Origin: Flemingiibacterium sp045644145
GTDB taxonomy: Bacteria > Bacillota > Clostridia > Oscillospirales > CAG-272
Assembly: GCA_045644145.1 (NCBI GenBank)
Contig: JAZRGK010000078.1
Coordinates: 13,820-77,819 of the forward strand
Reading direction: 5' to 3'
Length of the DNA stretch: 64,000 nt
Position numbers and translations under genes: made by a program. Shown here piece by piece: positions 50,388-57,785 of the stretch. Positions within the stretch are counted from its first letter, which is position 1, and the number at the start of each line of letters is the position of its first letter. Under the pieces are notes generated by a model. The model saw only the letters and a program-made list of their open reading frames with translations, was not told the origin of the DNA and did no database searches.

Positions 50388-52437
50388 GAAAAACCAAAGG
50401 GACAAGCTTCGCAGACTTCTCGCCACTCTGATGGTGGTGTTCCTTGCCCTTTCAACCTTTGGCACTGCTATATACTTTTTGAGCGTTTCTCTGTCCGCAA
50501 ATGACTTTGCGAATATGTCACAAAAGGAAATCCTGGAGTATCTTCAAAGCTTAAGAGATGAACAGAACAAGAATCCCAATACCGACTCCGATGAGTCTGA
50601 AGCTCCTGAGAAAACAGAAGATACGGAAGATACAGATTCACCTGACACAGATTACATTCCGGACGACGACAAGGATATTCTGCCCGATGAGGAATATCCC
50701 ACCTTGGGCGACTCAGGCCTTGTAACCTCGGACGATAAGCTTATGCGTATAGCCCTTATGTACGGCTCGAATGTTACAGTAGGATTCGAAACCTGCGCAG
50801 ACTACGGATTTGGAATAAATGCCGTTAAGCGTCTTGGTGATCTCACCCATGAGCTTCTCTGGGAGATTCCCGAAACTAAAGTTTCCTGCACCGTTGATGC
50901 CAATCTCTCAAAATCTGCTATGACCTACAGTAAAACCGCCGACGCTTCCTCTGCTGTTATCGGCGGATATCATGTTGAAATCGGTGAAGAACTTACATAC
51001 GATGATGCGGTTGAAATTATTGAGGATATAGAAGATATTCTTGAGGAATTTGATCTATATCCGATTCCCTCGTATATCGACGGAAGCTACAGAATAAGAA
51101 CCGGACATTTCACTAATTTTTCCAAAGCACATGCCCTTGCCGAAGAGCTTGCTGATATATTTCCCGATCTGTATGTTACGGTAGCTGAACCCACCGATAC
51201 TGCGGTTTCGGTGGTTGATCCCATGACAGATCGCATACTGTTCGAATATGACGACGGCGATATTACAGCCCTCGGCCTTACTCCCCTTGACTCTCCCGAA
51301 GGTGAGCGCGCTTATCTCATAACTCCGGCAAAGAAGCTTTACGACGGCGTTTTTATGTTCCGCCGCTACATCTCTGACACGGTTGACGGAGTTTCACTTA
51401 CAGATATCATCCCTCTTGGAGAGTACATAAAAGGCGTACTTCCCTATGAAATATCATCCTCATGGCCTCTTGAAGCACAAAAGGCATTCGCTATATGCGT
51501 GCGCTCCTTTACTCTTGCAAGTGTGCGCCACGAAAGCGCATATCAGGCGGACCTCTGCAACACGGCTCATTGCCAGGTGTATAACGGAAGATCGCGCATT
51601 ACCGATGTGGTGGAACAGGCTGTTGATGAAACCGAAGGGCTTGTTATGACATACGGCAACAAAATTGTCACCGCATATTACAGTGCGGTCACGGGAGGAG
51701 TCACTGTAGGTGTTGACGATGCTTGGGGCGGTGCACCACAACCATATCTTGTTGCGGTGCAGACACCTTGGGAAATATATACGAACCACTCCAATGGTGT
51801 GTGGACTTCTGAGGTTTCTCCTGCTGAGCTTTGCACTTATCTTCGCACTAATAAAGGCTACGCCACGCTTAAAGGTGAGATCGCGGACATTTCAATAGAT
51901 AAGTTAGCGAAAAATTCCACATATGTGTATCAGATCACCTTTACCGACTCATACGGCAATAAGGTAACGGTAAAAACCACAGATGCGGTTCGCACAGCTC
52001 TTTCGAAGTATGTAAACAGCGCCAATTTTGTGGTAGGAAAAGGCTCTGTTGAAACAGAAAATGCTAAGTTCACTACTCTTTCTCCGGATTCTCTCAAAGC
52101 AGTAACCTTTTCGGGAGAGCTTGAGATGGGGGAGCTTGACAGTGTTCGGGTTATGGATAAAACAGGACTGCACGAGTCGGAAATTTCCGGTAAAACCGTC
52201 ATAAGCGCTAAGGGAACACTCACACTTGGCGAAACATCGGCTCTTACAAAGACTGAAACTGTGTACGCCGCCGACAAAAACAACTTTATCTTTGCAGGAA
52301 AAGGTTGGGGACATGGTGTAGGGCTTTCTCAGATCGGTGTCCGCGATCTCGCAAAGCTTGGATATGAAGCATCCGATATTCTTGCTAAATATTTCGCTGG
52401 AATAAAAATCCGCGATTGGCGTGAGATTTTGGACTGA
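50377..52437 (+). CDS. SpoIID/LytB-domain secreted protein with a SPOR-like region
   Basis: The 686-residue protein starts at a TTG (50377; AGGAGA eight bases upstream) inside the end of the preceding gene. A single N-terminal membrane helix (LLATLMVVFLALSTFGTAIYFLSV) is followed by a long acidic linker. Residues about 205-275 (YHVEIGEELTYDDAVEII..., SYRIRTGHFTNFSKAHALAEEL) resemble a SPOR domain that binds denuded glycan. The SpoIID domain has LGEYIKGVLPYEISSSWPLEAQKAFAICVRS, CNTAHCQVYNGR, YYSAVTGGVT and GKGWGHGVGLSQIGVRDLAKLG. SpoIID is a lytic transglycosylase needed for engulfment. This larger form may act in sporulation or in vegetative walls. Confidence 0.88.
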   Translation: MSNKKNQRDKLRRLLATLMVVFLALSTFGTAIYFLSVSLSANDFANMSQKEILEYLQSLRDEQNKNPNTDSDESEAPEKTEDTEDTDSPDTDYIPDDDKDILPDEEYPTLGDSGLVTSDDKLMRIALMYGSNVTVGFETCADYGFGINAVKRLGDLTHELLWEIPETKVSCTVDANLSKSAMTYSKTADASSAVIGGYHVEIGEELTYDDAVEIIEDIEDILEEFDLYPIPSYIDGSYRIRTGHFTNFSKAHALAEELADIFPDLYVTVAEPTDTAVSVVDPMTDRILFEYDDGDITALGLTPLDSPEGERAYLITPAKKLYDGVFMFRRYISDTVDGVSLTDIIPLGEYIKGVLPYEISSSWPLEAQKAFAICVRSFTLASVRHESAYQADLCNTAHCQVYNGRSRITDVVEQAVDETEGLVMTYGNKIVTAYYSAVTGGVTVGVDDAWGGAPQPYLVAVQTPWEIYTNHSNGVWTSEVSPAELCTYLRTNKGYATLKGEIADISIDKLAKNSTYVYQITFTDSYGNKVTVKTTDAVRTALSKYVNSANFVVGKGSVETENAKFTTLSPDSLKAVTFSGELEMGELDSVRVMDKTGLHESEISGKTVISAKGTLTLGETSALTKTETVYAADKNNFIFAGKGWGHGVGLSQIGVRDLAKLGYEASDILAKYFAGIKIRDWREILD

Positions 52438-52469
52438 CCCTATAAACACCGAGAAAGGATCCTCACAAA

Positions 52470-53372
52470 ATGCAGAGATTTCCTAAAAATTCCCGTGTGA
52501 TCTTCATCGGCGACAGCATCACAGCAGGATGCGAGTACCCCACAAGAGTTGTTGAATATTATAACAAGCATTTACCGGAGCTTAACGTAAAATTTGCGGT
52601 AGGTGCGGCGGCAGGCAGCACATACGACGATGCTCTCAAATTTTTCGAGGCTCATGTACTTCCCTTTGCTCCCACACATGCTACGGTCTATTTCGGGGTA
52701 AACGACGCGCACCTCAGCTCTCTTGATTCAGAAGACAAGGATCAGCGCCGCAGTGAGGTTGAGTTATACTACGAGAAATATAAGAATAACATCGAAACCT
52801 ACCTCGATTTACTTATTACACACGGCATTACGCCCATACTTATCACCCCATCGCCCTATGCGGAATACCTTGACTGTGATACAAAATCACACAAGCACGC
52901 CCATCGCTTAATATACGAGTATGCGGAAGCAGTGAGAGAAGCGGCATACAGACGCAGGCTTGATGTTATCGACATCCACGCAAGAATGTGCGAGCTTTAC
53001 TTGATCGAGGATATTTACACTACCGACCGCGTGCACCCAAATGAGCTTGGTCTGTACCGTATTGCGGAGTACATACTCCGTGCCCAAGGTTTGAAAATTG
53101 ACGATTATCGCCCCATAGAGGCGATAATCACCGAGGAATATATGGGAAAGTGGTTTGGATGTGTTCGTCCGCTGTCGCTTATCTACACCACCTATGTGTG
53201 CGTGCCAACCGACATTTACCACAAGCCTGCAGAGGAGCAAATACACATTATGATCGAGTATCTCGCGGAAAAGAAGTACGGCGACGTAGATGTAAGGCGG
53301 GAACTGACTGAAACCTTTCTTAAGTACAAGCCCATGGAAGCGGAGCTTCGCGAAAAGCTTGCCGCACTTTAA
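52470..53372 (+). CDS. SGNH/GDSL-type hydrolase (esterase)
   Basis: The 300-residue protein starts at ATG 52470 (GAAAGGATCC upstream). The SGNH blocks are FIGDSITAGCEYP (Ser), AVGAAAGSTYDDA (Gly), VYFGVNDAHL (Asn), and TDRVHPNELG (Asp-x-x-His). It has no signal peptide, so it is cytoplasmic. It probably removes acyl groups from a carbohydrate or other small substrate. About 80 residues beyond the SGNH core form a C-terminal extension (EYMGKWFGCVRPLSLIYTTYVC...). It is 32 bases after the SpoIID-like gene. Confidence 0.88.
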   Translation: MQRFPKNSRVIFIGDSITAGCEYPTRVVEYYNKHLPELNVKFAVGAAAGSTYDDALKFFEAHVLPFAPTHATVYFGVNDAHLSSLDSEDKDQRRSEVELYYEKYKNNIETYLDLLITHGITPILITPSPYAEYLDCDTKSHKHAHRLIYEYAEAVREAAYRRRLDVIDIHARMCELYLIEDIYTTDRVHPNELGLYRIAEYILRAQGLKIDDYRPIEAIITEEYMGKWFGCVRPLSLIYTTYVCVPTDIYHKPAEEQIHIMIEYLAEKKYGDVDVRRELTETFLKYKPMEAELREKLAAL

Positions 53373-53394
53373 GGGAAAACGGAGAGTTGCGGTC

Positions 53395-53553
53395 GCTTTC
53401 AAACACATCGCTGCAGGCGATGTGCCGAAAAAAGCTCCGCAAAAAACTTTATACAGGGAAAAATAAAAAACTGTAGGGGACGGCGTGACGTTCCCGTTCT
53501 ACCACGTACGATTCGCGCCGCCTGCATGGCGCCTATCCATTCCGGCTATTAGG
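53395..53553. repeat. Dispersed non-coding repeat, copy 2
   Basis: Block A has GCTTTC ... AAAGC with its loop replaced by a larger hairpin (ACATCGCtgcaGGCGATGT), then tccGCaAAAAACTTTATACAGGG. Block B is gATTCGCGCCGCCTGCATGG...TATCCATTCCGGC. It lies between the SGNH gene and the small GGADGPT gene. Confidence 0.7.
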
Positions 53554-53585
53554 AAAGGCAAAATTTGTTAAAAAAAAGAGGTGTT

Positions 53586-53750
53586 ATGATGAAGGAAGCT
53601 TCTGTTGGAATTATTGGTGGGGCAGACGGTCCTACCGCGGTTATGGTGACGGGCGAATTATTACCCGTTATTCTGATTGCCGGCGCAATTGTTCTCGTTG
53701 CGGCACTGATCGTTACGGCGATTGTTGTTTCGAGAAAGAATAAAGGATAA
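53586..53750 (+). CDS. Mini membrane protein with the IIGGADGPT motif
   Basis: The 54-residue product starts at ATG 53586 (AGAGG upstream). EASVGIIGGADGPTAVMV matches a conserved segment of the sodium-pumping oxaloacetate/glutaconyl decarboxylase beta subunit. A single membrane helix (LLPVILIAGAIVLVAALIVTAIVV) and a basic tail follow. Small proteins of this kind are common in Clostridia and are often annotated as decarboxylase beta subunits, although they lack most of that subunit. The true role is unknown. A terminator follows directly. Confidence 0.8.
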   Translation: MMKEASVGIIGGADGPTAVMVTGELLPVILIAGAIVLVAALIVTAIVVSRKNKG

Positions 53751-53752
53751 CG

Positions 53753-53780
53753 AAAAGCCGCGCATCTGCGCGGCTTTTCT
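53753..53780 (+). terminator. Terminator of the GGADGPT mini-protein gene
   Basis: AAAAGCCGCGC-atct-GCGCGGCTTTT followed by a short T-rich stretch. Confidence 0.85.
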
Positions 53781-53813
53781 ACTTGCATATTATAATATAA
53801 TACGCCCACTTTA

Positions 53814-54779
53814 TTACTTATTCTGCACAAGATGGAACGCAAAGCCTGCGATCTCGTCTGCAAAATAGATTGCAGTAAGTGCGCCCTTGTCGTTGCGCTT
53901 CGCGGAATCAGCGTTAAACTTGATGCCCATGTTCTCGAAATAGAACACAGCGCGGTCAATAAAATTAGTGCCGATTGCAATGTGACCGTTGGTGCCGAGG
54001 TAAGGAGCGTACATAAGCTCAATACCTGCGCCTGCGAATGCGCTGCTGTTGCCGTGCTTTCCGGCAAATCCAAACATGGTTTCGAGAATGGTGAGTGCCG
54101 AGCTTGCCTGCTCCTTGTTAGCGCAGTTGATACCAACGTGCTTAACCTCGAAGCCGAGCATCTGCATAACAGCGTTTCTTGTAAGCTCAGTGATCTTGTC
54201 CCACTCGCCTGCATTTACCAGGTCAGAGGATACCATGTAGCTTCCGCCGCATGCAAGGATCTTATTAAACTTTAAGTAATCGAGAATGTTCTTCTCGTTA
54301 AGACCGCCGGTAGGCATAAATTTGAGTCCACCGTAGGGCGCGCTCATAGCCTTGATCATGGGAAGGCCGCCTGCAGCCTCTGCCGGAAAGAATTTTACTA
54401 CGTCAAGACCAAGCTCAATAGCCGCCTCGACGTCGGACGGATTTGCACAGCCGGGAGTTATCGGCACGCCGATCTCAACGCAGTGCTTTACTACACGTGG
54501 ATTAAGTCCCGGGGATACGATAAACTTAGCGCCTGCCGCAACAGCCTCGTCAGCCTGTTCGGGAGTAAGTACGGTGCCGGCACCAACAAGCATGTTGGGG
54601 AATTCGGTGGTGATGCGCTTAATAGCCTCAGCGGCGCAAGCGGTGCGGAATGTGATCTCCGCTACGGGCAGACCACCCTTGCAAAGTGCGCGTGCAAGCG
54701 GAATCGCATCGTCGATGTTGTCGATCTTGATTACGGGCACAATACCGTAAAGACCTATTTTCTTAAGAATGTCGTTCAT
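53814..54779 (-). CDS. KDPG/KHG aldolase fused to a VOC (glyoxalase-like) domain
   Basis: The 321-residue protein starts at ATG 54779. Residues 1-210 form the class I KDPG aldolase: GIVPVIKIDNIDDAIPLARALCKGGLPVAEITFRT (catalytic Glu), LVGAGTVLTPEQ, FIVSPGLNPRVVKHC, DVVKFFPAEAAGG (Schiff-base Lys) and FMPTGGLNEKN. Residues about 212-321 (VKHVGINCANKEQASSALTILETMFGF..., HIAIGTNFIDRAVFYFENMGIKF) form a VOC fold. The aldolase splits KDPG to pyruvate and glyceraldehyde-3-phosphate; the VOC part may bind substrate or a metal. No sugar-acid kinase lies nearby. Confidence 0.87.
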   Translation of the reverse strand: MNDILKKIGLYGIVPVIKIDNIDDAIPLARALCKGGLPVAEITFRTACAAEAIKRITTEFPNMLVGAGTVLTPEQADEAVAAGAKFIVSPGLNPRVVKHCVEIGVPITPGCANPSDVEAAIELGLDVVKFFPAEAAGGLPMIKAMSAPYGGLKFMPTGGLNEKNILDYLKFNKILACGGSYMVSSDLVNAGEWDKITELTRNAVMQMLGFEVKHVGINCANKEQASSALTILETMFGFAGKHGNSSAFAGAGIELMYAPYLGTNGHIAIGTNFIDRAVFYFENMGIKFNADSAKRNDKGALTAIYFADEIAGFAFHLVQNK

Positions 54780-54813
54780 TTTTTATTTCTCCTTTTAAAA
54801 AATTATTTCAAAA

Positions 54814-56205
54814 TTATTTGTAAAACGCGCAGATAGCCTTGTGAACCATGTAAACATCGTTCTTTGCTACAAGCTCGTAGGGAGCGTGCATGGAAATAAC
54901 CGGCACACCAAGGTCGATGGTGTCAATGTTGATGTTTGCGATATATTTTGCAACAGTTCCGCCGCCGCCAAGGTCAACCTTGCCAAGCTCCGCCATCTGC
55001 CAATCAACGCCGTTTTCGTCGAAGATTCTTGTAACGAACTCAACAAACTCAGCGGAAGCATCAGAGGTGCTGGACTTGCCTCTTGCACCGGTGTACTTGG
55101 AAAGCACCACGCCGTGATTAAGGAAAGCGGTGTTGCGGCGCTCGAATACCTCGGGGAAATTGGGATCGTACGCCACATTTACGTCAGCGGACAGACACTT
55201 GGAGTTTGCACGCACTACTCTGGGGTTTCCGCCCATAGCAAGAGCGATCTCCTCAATAATATCGGAAAGAAGCGCACACTGCATACCGGAAACGCCGTCA
55301 GAGCCAACCTCTTCCTTGTCGGCGATAATGTTCATAAGAGTATGCTCGCTGTCATCGGACTCAAGCATAGCGGTGATTGAGGGATATGCGCACACTCTGT
55401 CATCGTGACCGTAAGAGCCGATCATGGAGCGGTCAATACCTACGTCGCGTGCCTTGATTGCAGGAACAGCGCAAAGCTCAGAGCTGATAAGATCAGCCTC
55501 GGTGCATCCGTACTTCTCGTTGAGCATAGAGAGCACGGTAAGTTTTACCTTGTCGGATGCCTTTTCGTCATCGAAAGGCTCGGAACCTGCAAGAACATTA
55601 AGCTGTTCACCGGTTATAGCCTCGCCTACATGCTTCTGATACTGAAGCTGTGCGATATGGGGCGCCAGATCGGAAATATAAAATACCGGCTCACTCTCGT
55701 CCTCGCCCACGGTAACGGTAACATCACCGTCCGGCTTGCAGATAACTCCGTGAAGCGAAAGAGGAAGCGCTACCCACTGATATTTCTTGATTCCGCCGTA
55801 GTAATGTGTCTTGAAGAAGCACATTTCGGAATCCTCAAATACAGGACGGGGCTTAAAATCAACTCTTGGGGAGTCGATGTGGGATGCGGTGATACGGATA
55901 CCGTTTTCAATGGATTCAGTGCCCAGCTTAAACATGAAAAGGCTCTTATTTCTGTTATTGAAGTAGTATTTTCCGCCGCGCTCAAGCTTATCGCCAAGCT
56001 TATATGGCTTGTAGCCCTTAGACTCGATCATGGCAATAGCCTCGGTTACTGCCTCGCGCTCGGTCTTGCTGTTGTCGAGGAACTTCTTATAGCCCTCGCA
56101 GTATTCGTTTACCGTGCACTTGTCCGCGTTCTTTGATTCAAAGGTGTTTTTTGTCTTGTACACAAGCTTCTCGGAAAGAAGCTGACCTTTTGACTTTTCT
56201 TCCAT
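54814..56205 (-). CDS. M18-family aminopeptidase
   Basis: The 463-residue protein starts at ATG 56205 (AAGGAGATAAGGAAC upstream). Zinc ligands and catalytic residues of M18 are found in ITASHIDSPRVDFKP (His/Asp), SYGHDDRVCAYPS (bridging Asp), ADKEEVGSDGVSGMQ (Glu-Glu), VAYDP (Asp), and PVISMHAPYELVAKNDV (His). It is a large cytoplasmic homo-oligomer that removes N-terminal residues, mostly acidic or hydrophobic, from peptides. It is 34 bases upstream of the aldolase-VOC gene and may share its transcript. Confidence 0.93.
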   Translation of the reverse strand: MEEKSKGQLLSEKLVYKTKNTFESKNADKCTVNEYCEGYKKFLDNSKTEREAVTEAIAMIESKGYKPYKLGDKLERGGKYYFNNRNKSLFMFKLGTESIENGIRITASHIDSPRVDFKPRPVFEDSEMCFFKTHYYGGIKKYQWVALPLSLHGVICKPDGDVTVTVGEDESEPVFYISDLAPHIAQLQYQKHVGEAITGEQLNVLAGSEPFDDEKASDKVKLTVLSMLNEKYGCTEADLISSELCAVPAIKARDVGIDRSMIGSYGHDDRVCAYPSITAMLESDDSEHTLMNIIADKEEVGSDGVSGMQCALLSDIIEEIALAMGGNPRVVRANSKCLSADVNVAYDPNFPEVFERRNTAFLNHGVVLSKYTGARGKSSTSDASAEFVEFVTRIFDENGVDWQMAELGKVDLGGGGTVAKYIANINIDTIDLGVPVISMHAPYELVAKNDVYMVHKAICAFYK

Positions 56206-56220
56206 GTTCCTTATCTCCTT

Positions 56221-56787
56221 TTAATTTTCATCATAATAAAGCTCGCTGTATATCTCAGCCGCTTCCATAACACGTTCGACGTACCGTCTTGTTTCGTCAA
56301 TCGGAATATAGTCAAGAGTTTTGCCGTCGGAGCTGTAATTTGCATCCCCAAGCCAACCGGATACTCGCCCATAACCGGCGTTATACGCGGCGGCGGCAAC
56401 ATCCCATGAGCCGAACTGACGGTACAGATAGGCAAGATACCATGTGCCGCGGTCAATATTGATGGCAGGCTCATATATGCGCTCAGGCATCGCCTCTTCG
56501 CCTTTGCGGCCTGCTATCCACTCATTGGTGCTGTCAATTATCTGCATGAGCCCCTTAGCCCCAGCTTTTGATACGGCGCTGACGTTGAAACGGCTTTCCG
56601 TGTGTATAACCGCAAAGATAATTTCCTCAGGCACGCCGTATTCGTCGGCACACCTTGACACAATATCGCTGTACGTTACGGGATATCTGCTCATAAGGAG
56701 CTGTTTTTCAACAAATCCCGTCCATATGAAGTATCCCAAAGCGCAGATTACAGCTACCCACGCAAGGAATTTAAGAAAACTACGCAA
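56221..56787 (-). CDS. Membrane-anchored lytic transglycosylase (SLT domain)
   Basis: The 188-residue protein starts at ATG 56787, eight bases inside the end of coaE. An N-terminal membrane helix (FLKFLAWVAVICALGYFIWTGF) is followed by the SLT fold: EEIIFAVIHTESRFNVSAVSKAGAKGLMQI (catalytic Glu in HTESRF), DRGTWYLAYLYRQFGSWDVAAAAYNAGYGRVSGWL and IDETRRYVERVM. This is the MltC/Slt70 catalytic type. It cuts glycan strands of peptidoglycan. The overlap with coaE points to co-expression. This pair is frequent in Clostridia. Confidence 0.93.
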   Translation of the reverse strand: MRSFLKFLAWVAVICALGYFIWTGFVEKQLLMSRYPVTYSDIVSRCADEYGVPEEIIFAVIHTESRFNVSAVSKAGAKGLMQIIDSTNEWIAGRKGEEAMPERIYEPAINIDRGTWYLAYLYRQFGSWDVAAAAYNAGYGRVSGWLGDANYSSDGKTLDYIPIDETRRYVERVMEAAEIYSELYYDEN

Positions 56788-57409
56788 AGAAGTTGATTTT
56801 TTCGAGGATGTTGTTTACCTGACCCTCGAGAGCATCAATGCCCGAATTGTTGTATACCGTAAAATCGCAGGTGTCAATGAAGAACTGATTGGATTTTTGG
56901 GAAGCGATACGCTTCTCAGCGGTTTCTCTTGATATGCGGTCACGGGATATAATGCGGCGAATGCGTACATCCGAATCTGCTATAACGCCGATTATGTAGT
57001 CGCAGTGGCGGTCAAAGCCCGATTCAAATAGCTGTGGAGCATCTACCACCGCGTATTTTGCGCCATCGCGCTCTCTTTCGTGAAGCCACTGATTCATAGA
57101 ATCAATAATATGCTTGTGAGTGATTCTGTTAAGGGCAGCATGCTTGATCTCACGTTTTTCGGGGTCTTTCTCGCCGAAAACCAACTCCGCAAGCCCTTTT
57201 CGGTCAAGCTTTCCGTCGGGAAGAAGTATACCCTCTCCAAAATATTCCACAAGCTCGTTGAGGCAGGGTTTTCCCGGCAGACAAACCTCTCTTGAAACCT
57301 TATCGGTATCAAGGCATTTTATGCCTTGGGAAATAAAGCAAAGTGAAACCTCGCCTTTTCCGGCACCGCTTCCGCCGGTAAGACCGATAACTCTCATATC
57401 GTTTATCAT
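56780..57409 (-). CDS. coaE: Dephospho-CoA kinase
   Basis: The 209-residue protein starts at ATG 57409 (AAGGAGATAGCT upstream). It makes the last step of CoA synthesis. The P-loop is GLTGGSGAGKGEVS. CLDTDKVSREV holds the catalytic Asp, VVDAPQLFESGFD the substrate site, and RIISRDRISRETAEKRIASQ the LID. A normal length for the family. It overlaps the transglycosylase gene by eight bases. Confidence 0.95.
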   Translation of the reverse strand: MINDMRVIGLTGGSGAGKGEVSLCFISQGIKCLDTDKVSREVCLPGKPCLNELVEYFGEGILLPDGKLDRKGLAELVFGEKDPEKREIKHAALNRITHKHIIDSMNQWLHERERDGAKYAVVDAPQLFESGFDRHCDYIIGVIADSDVRIRRIISRDRISRETAEKRIASQKSNQFFIDTCDFTVYNNSGIDALEGQVNNILEKINFFA

Positions 57410-57549
57410 AGCTATCTCCTTAAAGATTGTTGATGGATATCGCCGCAGCATTCCATCCCCTTTAAATCATACATATTTATTATATCAAACAGCGCACAAA
57501 ATTACAATAGTTTTTTGAAAATTATTGCGAGAATTTAGAGGCACGGGTC

Positions 57550-57679
57550 GCTTTCTTGAAAGAAAGCTCCGCAAAGAACTTTATACATGGGGAAAAAGAA
57601 AAAACAACGATGGCGCTAATCCTTTTGTGCGCTCTATTCGCGCCGCCTGCATGGTGCCTATCCATTCCGGCGGCTTGGG
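57550..57679. repeat. Dispersed non-coding repeat, copy 3
   Basis: Block A is GCTTTCTTGAAAGAAAGC, then tccGCAAAGAACTTTATACAtGGGG. Block B is ATTCGCGCCGCCTGCATGG, then TATCCATTCCGGCGGCTTGGG. It is the best-preserved copy. It lies between coaE and a lipoprotein gene. Confidence 0.75.
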
Positions 57680-57721
57680 TTGGCGGAAATTTGTTTGTAT
57701 ATAAAATATTCTGTTCCTTAT

Positions 57722-57777
57722 AAACTCGCCGTAGGCGAATAGAACTGGCGTGATACTCGATAAGAGTATCACGCCAC
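57722..57777. repeat. Short hairpin pair related to the GTGATATT arrays
   Basis: AACTCGCCgtaGGCGAata is close to the last unit of array 1 (ATATAACTCGCCGTAAGACG...). It is followed by a 13-bp stem TGGCGTGATACTC-gataa-GAGTATCACGCCA. The latter may also terminate the minus-strand lipoprotein gene. Confidence 0.5.
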
Positions 57778-57785
57778 ATTCCCGT

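Noticed and set aside
53586..53750. Fragment (pseudogene) of an oxaloacetate decarboxylase beta subunit
   Set aside because: It has its own ribosome site, start and terminator, and no flanking remnants of the rest of the subunit.
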